64,000 bases of DNA from Ectocarpus siliculosus. Taxonomy: Eukaryota > Sar > Phaeophyceae > Ectocarpales > Ectocarpaceae. Location: NCBI GenBank assembly GCA_000310025.1, contig FN648619.1, positions 542,333 through 606,332 on the forward strand, read 5' to 3'. Of this stretch, positions 61,201 to 64,000 are shown piece after piece; within the stretch, counting starts at the first letter, position 1; each line of letters opens with the position of its first letter. The translations under genes were made by a program, and so were the position numbers. The notes beneath the pieces are model-generated. The model searched no databases and had not been told where the DNA came from. It worked only from the letters and a program-made list of their open reading frames with translations.

Positions 61201-63442
61201 GGGAGCAGACGGCACCCTTCTGCATGCCACCGAGGACAGGCAGAATCATTTCCGCCTGGAAATGAAGACGGTGGTGGAGGCCGCCGAGGCAGCCGAAGAC
61301 TTAGACGAGCACGAGACGAAGACGGCCGTACCCGACATCACCGCAGACAGCGTCGACCCCGACAACGAACGCCTGCAGCCGAAGACGCTTGTCGCAGCTG
61401 ACCCCGCTACAGCCATCGCCGCACTCATGCGTCGCCCAGCGATGACGGTCGGCGGGGGATTGACGTGGTCTGCCGAGGAAGAGTTCGATGCAGCCCTCCG
61501 CAAGGAATGGTCTCGTTTGAGGGACAAAGTGCTTGGACGCACGGCCAACGGACAGGTATAGGAGAACAAAGGCGCTCCTGGAAAGTCCCCACCGACGAAG
61601 ACCGATGAGGGCTACGGCGGCGATGACAATGGGGATCCCCGAAAAACGAACCGGAACAAAGACAGGTGCGACCCGCGCACACGGTATTGAGTTTGTTCGT
61701 CACAATCTTGGTCCTTGCAACCCCAAGGTGACTTTGCGCTTCGGCGATTCTCGCTGAACGGGAGTAGGGGGGCTCCCAGGCGCGCCTTCGTATCGATCTG
61801 TTACAATTTCTTTGAGGGGGAGAGGAACTCACCCGTGCGCCTTCGCCGTTGACACCATGAATTGGCAAGCAGGCACGTATAGCCAAGAGGATGTATCTAT
61901 AGGCGTCAAGGGTGGGCGTCGTTTGTCATCTTCCCATCGGTCGCTTTTGTCAGCGTTTTGTGTTGTGCTTGTTGTCAGAATCACAGGTCGTGATCGATTC
62001 CCGCTCGAAAACAAAGATTGCTTTGTGCGCGACAGGAACTAGCCAGCAAGAAGAAGTATAGGACTGGTTGTTGGTCAGAGTACCTTGGTTGGGGAGCGTT
62101 GAGAGCTTGGGCCAGGGCGTCGGAAGGGGAGAGGATGTTTCGCCATTCTAGCATTGCGGAAAAAAACTGGTCAATACCAATGTCATGCGGCTGCACCAAA
62201 ACAAACAACAACATGGCGAGCGGTGAAGTAGACATTGGGTCATCGTCCTGTAGCAGGTGCACGAACCACATTGACGAGCTCGTTCAAGGCGATGACGTCA
62301 CTCCATTCCTTACGTCCGATTATCAGGAGGAGTCACCGGCGGAACATCGTCGAAGAAGGAGGCGGGCAACGCAGCTGACAATGGGTTAACCGACCCAGAC
62401 ATCAACAACACCGGAATCTCTTGCGGCAGAGCCAGCCGTAGGCGAATACCGTGGGGCCGTAAGCGAATGAAGTGGAACGCTGAGGTCGCCGTCGACAGCG
62501 ACGGACCGCCACCGTACTGGGGCCACGACATGGTGCTTAAGGTCACCGAGACCGGTGACGTGGTGAGTGAGAAAGAAGGGGTCAGGGATTGATGGGGTAT
62601 CTATTGGAATGGCTATACCGGCAGTCAAAAACAATGGCAGACCAAAATCCTGGCGCAGGTAGAAGCGGTCGGTAAGTCAGTTCGATATTTTAGTACAAGC
62701 ATTTGTTTGGGGCAGCAGGAGAGCTGGCCTTGGCGAGTATAAAGCAAGCAAGTCGAGTTTTATGGCCGAGCCTGACTCCACGTCATCGCCGTCCCGTCAA
62801 TCCCTTTGGGTCGGCCATCGCGCACGTCACCCTCACCAGTAAATTGCCGAAGTTTCCCGCTCCCATTCCTTCGAACAGAGACTTTCACCACTTTTTTGGT
62901 GCGGCAGGCGTTTACATGGGCGGCCGTGAGCCTGAACCACAGCCCAGAGTAAGGTGAAACTCAACGAAATCTTGATCTGCTCCCTGCCACCATTCGTCTC
63001 AAGTCAAGTAGAACCCTTCAGTGCCGTCCGGGGAAAAAAGTCATGTCGGTCCATCGTAGGTCGGTGAATCTGTTCCCCGTTGCTACCTTTGTTTTTCAAC
63101 ATCCGTTTTCCGTTGAGAAGTCACGAATCTGGTGTCGCAGACACTAATCCCCGTGCTGGGCATGTGACTAAAGTGGTCATTGGTTCTTGCCCTCGACAAT
63201 AGCCCATGACAATCACGATGAAGTGTGGGATGTTCTGCAGATCGGATTCCTGTCCAACACGACAACGCCATGCCGAGCTCTACCGTGATGCCGAACGGAA
63301 TGTTGATGAACGGTGATTGTGTTGCTTTTTCATCTTGCCCAGCATATCGAAAACAACCTGGATGATATGTGATGCGGGTTGCTTTGGCTGTCGCCCATCG
63401 CATGGTTACCCTATCACAAGCAGGTGGTGAGACACAATGACC

Positions 63443-64000
63443 GCCTCAACACGACAGTACCTCTCTCGCCGGTCCCCAATTTTCCACCACACGGACTGTC
63501 AGGTTTGAGAATGCGACAACCCCTTCCGCGCACGAGGTCATTTTTGCGCAGTCTCCCGTGCCCACAGACTGTCCAGAGACATTGAGGCTGTGCGAGAACT
63601 CCGTTGCCGGCATTGGCTCGCACGGGCGGCAGACACAGGTGTACCCGTCGGGGCACGTTCCTGCTTGTTCGAGAGAAAAACAAGGCATGCGAAACGAGCT
63701 GGATTCTTTGAGGGCGGTTGAGGTCGCGACCGTTGTTGCGCACGTTTTATTGGCCTGACGCAGTTGGTGGAGCGGGGCTGTAGCGAAGAGGGGAAACCCC
63801 GCCTGGTCCGATTGGGCAACTCTTGAGACTATTTTTTTGTCATGCGTGTGGTCGCCGCGCAGTTGCTACCTGCAGCGCGATGTATTGTTTCTCACCTGAA
63901 GAGGTAATCGTACATGCAACACATTTGGCAGACAATATTGGTGGGCGACACAGAACTGACGGGAAGGTTGAAAAGGGTAGAACGTTCACGGTGCTTACAG
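63443..64000 (-). pseudogene. Inverted partial copy of the receptor's Cys-rich exon
   Basis: On the minus strand this matches receptor positions about 42765-43325, both intron (CACCCTTTTCAACTTTCCCG-like, then TCAGTTCTGTGTC) and exon. Conserved peptide parts include FSLEQAGTCPDGYTC, CRPCEP, SVGTGDC and NWGPARE, and the donor after GARE-like GCGAGAGAG is kept. Relative to the receptor, a Cys codon TGC has become CGC and one extra C shifts frame shortly after, so the exon is not translatable throughout. The match runs to the window edge, so more of an inverted receptor copy may lie beyond. Confidence 0.8.

Larger units (their letters stand above)
52738..63428 (+). pseudogene. Broken second copy of the secreted-protein gene
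   Basis: Exon equivalents of the gene at 18883, in order: 52738-53015, 55488-55628, 56109-56194, 57071-57949, 58652-58789, 59509-59598, 60392-60739, 61136-61561, 62327-62562. Intron sequence is also alike, so this is a duplication, not a retrocopy. Lesions: the ATG frame meets TAG within exon 1, where a small insertion shifts frame; the exon 2 donor is GC instead of GT; exon 3 has one base fewer in the G run at its acceptor; exon 4 has in-frame TAG at 57191-57193; the exon 5 donor reads AT; exon 8 has TAG at 61559-61561; exon 10 is absent because homology ends at about 63428. Outside these points frames stay open, so inactivation looks recent. Exon 7 has a 15-base internal tandem duplication (KSAIP twice). 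Confidence 0.85.

Overview
The window is nuclear DNA of an intron-rich eukaryote. Every gene is cut into many short exons of about 60-300 bases with GT-AG introns, and the DNA carries polypurine/polypyrimidine runs, triplet repeats and several transposon classes. Gene style, very long introns, the class C receptor with a bacterial-type binding domain and a tyrosine-recombinase retrotransposon fit a stramenopile, most likely a brown alga of the Ectocarpus kind. That assignment is an inference; no search was run.

Layout from left to right. (1) 293-15912, plus strand: 3' two thirds of a DNA topoisomerase II gene (5' end outside the window). At least 20 exons could be phased, the last ten or so coding an acidic/basic C-terminal tail. 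Its introns hold a tRNA-derived SINE, two related MITE-like elements and a fragment of a (CAA)n repeat family. (2) 15913-18690: no gene seen. (3) 18883-28603, plus: an apparently intact ten-exon gene for a secreted, internally duplicated protein of about 1071 residues with a Gln-rich middle, function unknown. (4) 28604-31200: intergenic DNA with an array of CCCATGGG palindromes and, on the minus strand, a stray copy of the promoter and first exon of gene 3. (5) 31893-36014, minus: a decayed DIRS-type retrotransposon (reverse transcriptase, RNase H, tyrosine recombinase) bounded by inverted repeats. (6) 37668-50670, plus: a receptor gene joining a PhnD-type (phosphonate-binding-like) extracellular domain, a Cys-rich stalk, a class C GPCR seven-helix domain and a collagen-like tail. 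(7) 51083-52188: a tandem repeat, one unit interrupted by a (CAA)n element. (8) 52738-63428, plus: a second copy of gene 3, with stops, damaged splice sites and the last exon missing. (9) 63443-64000, minus: an inverted copy of the Cys-rich exon and upstream intron of gene 6, running off the window.

The genes do not form a pathway. The receptor and the secreted protein may both act at the cell surface. What ties regions 3-9 together is rearrangement: the secreted-protein gene exists in three versions (full, broken, first-exon only) and the receptor in two (full and inverted fragment), mixed with retroelements and palindromic DNA.
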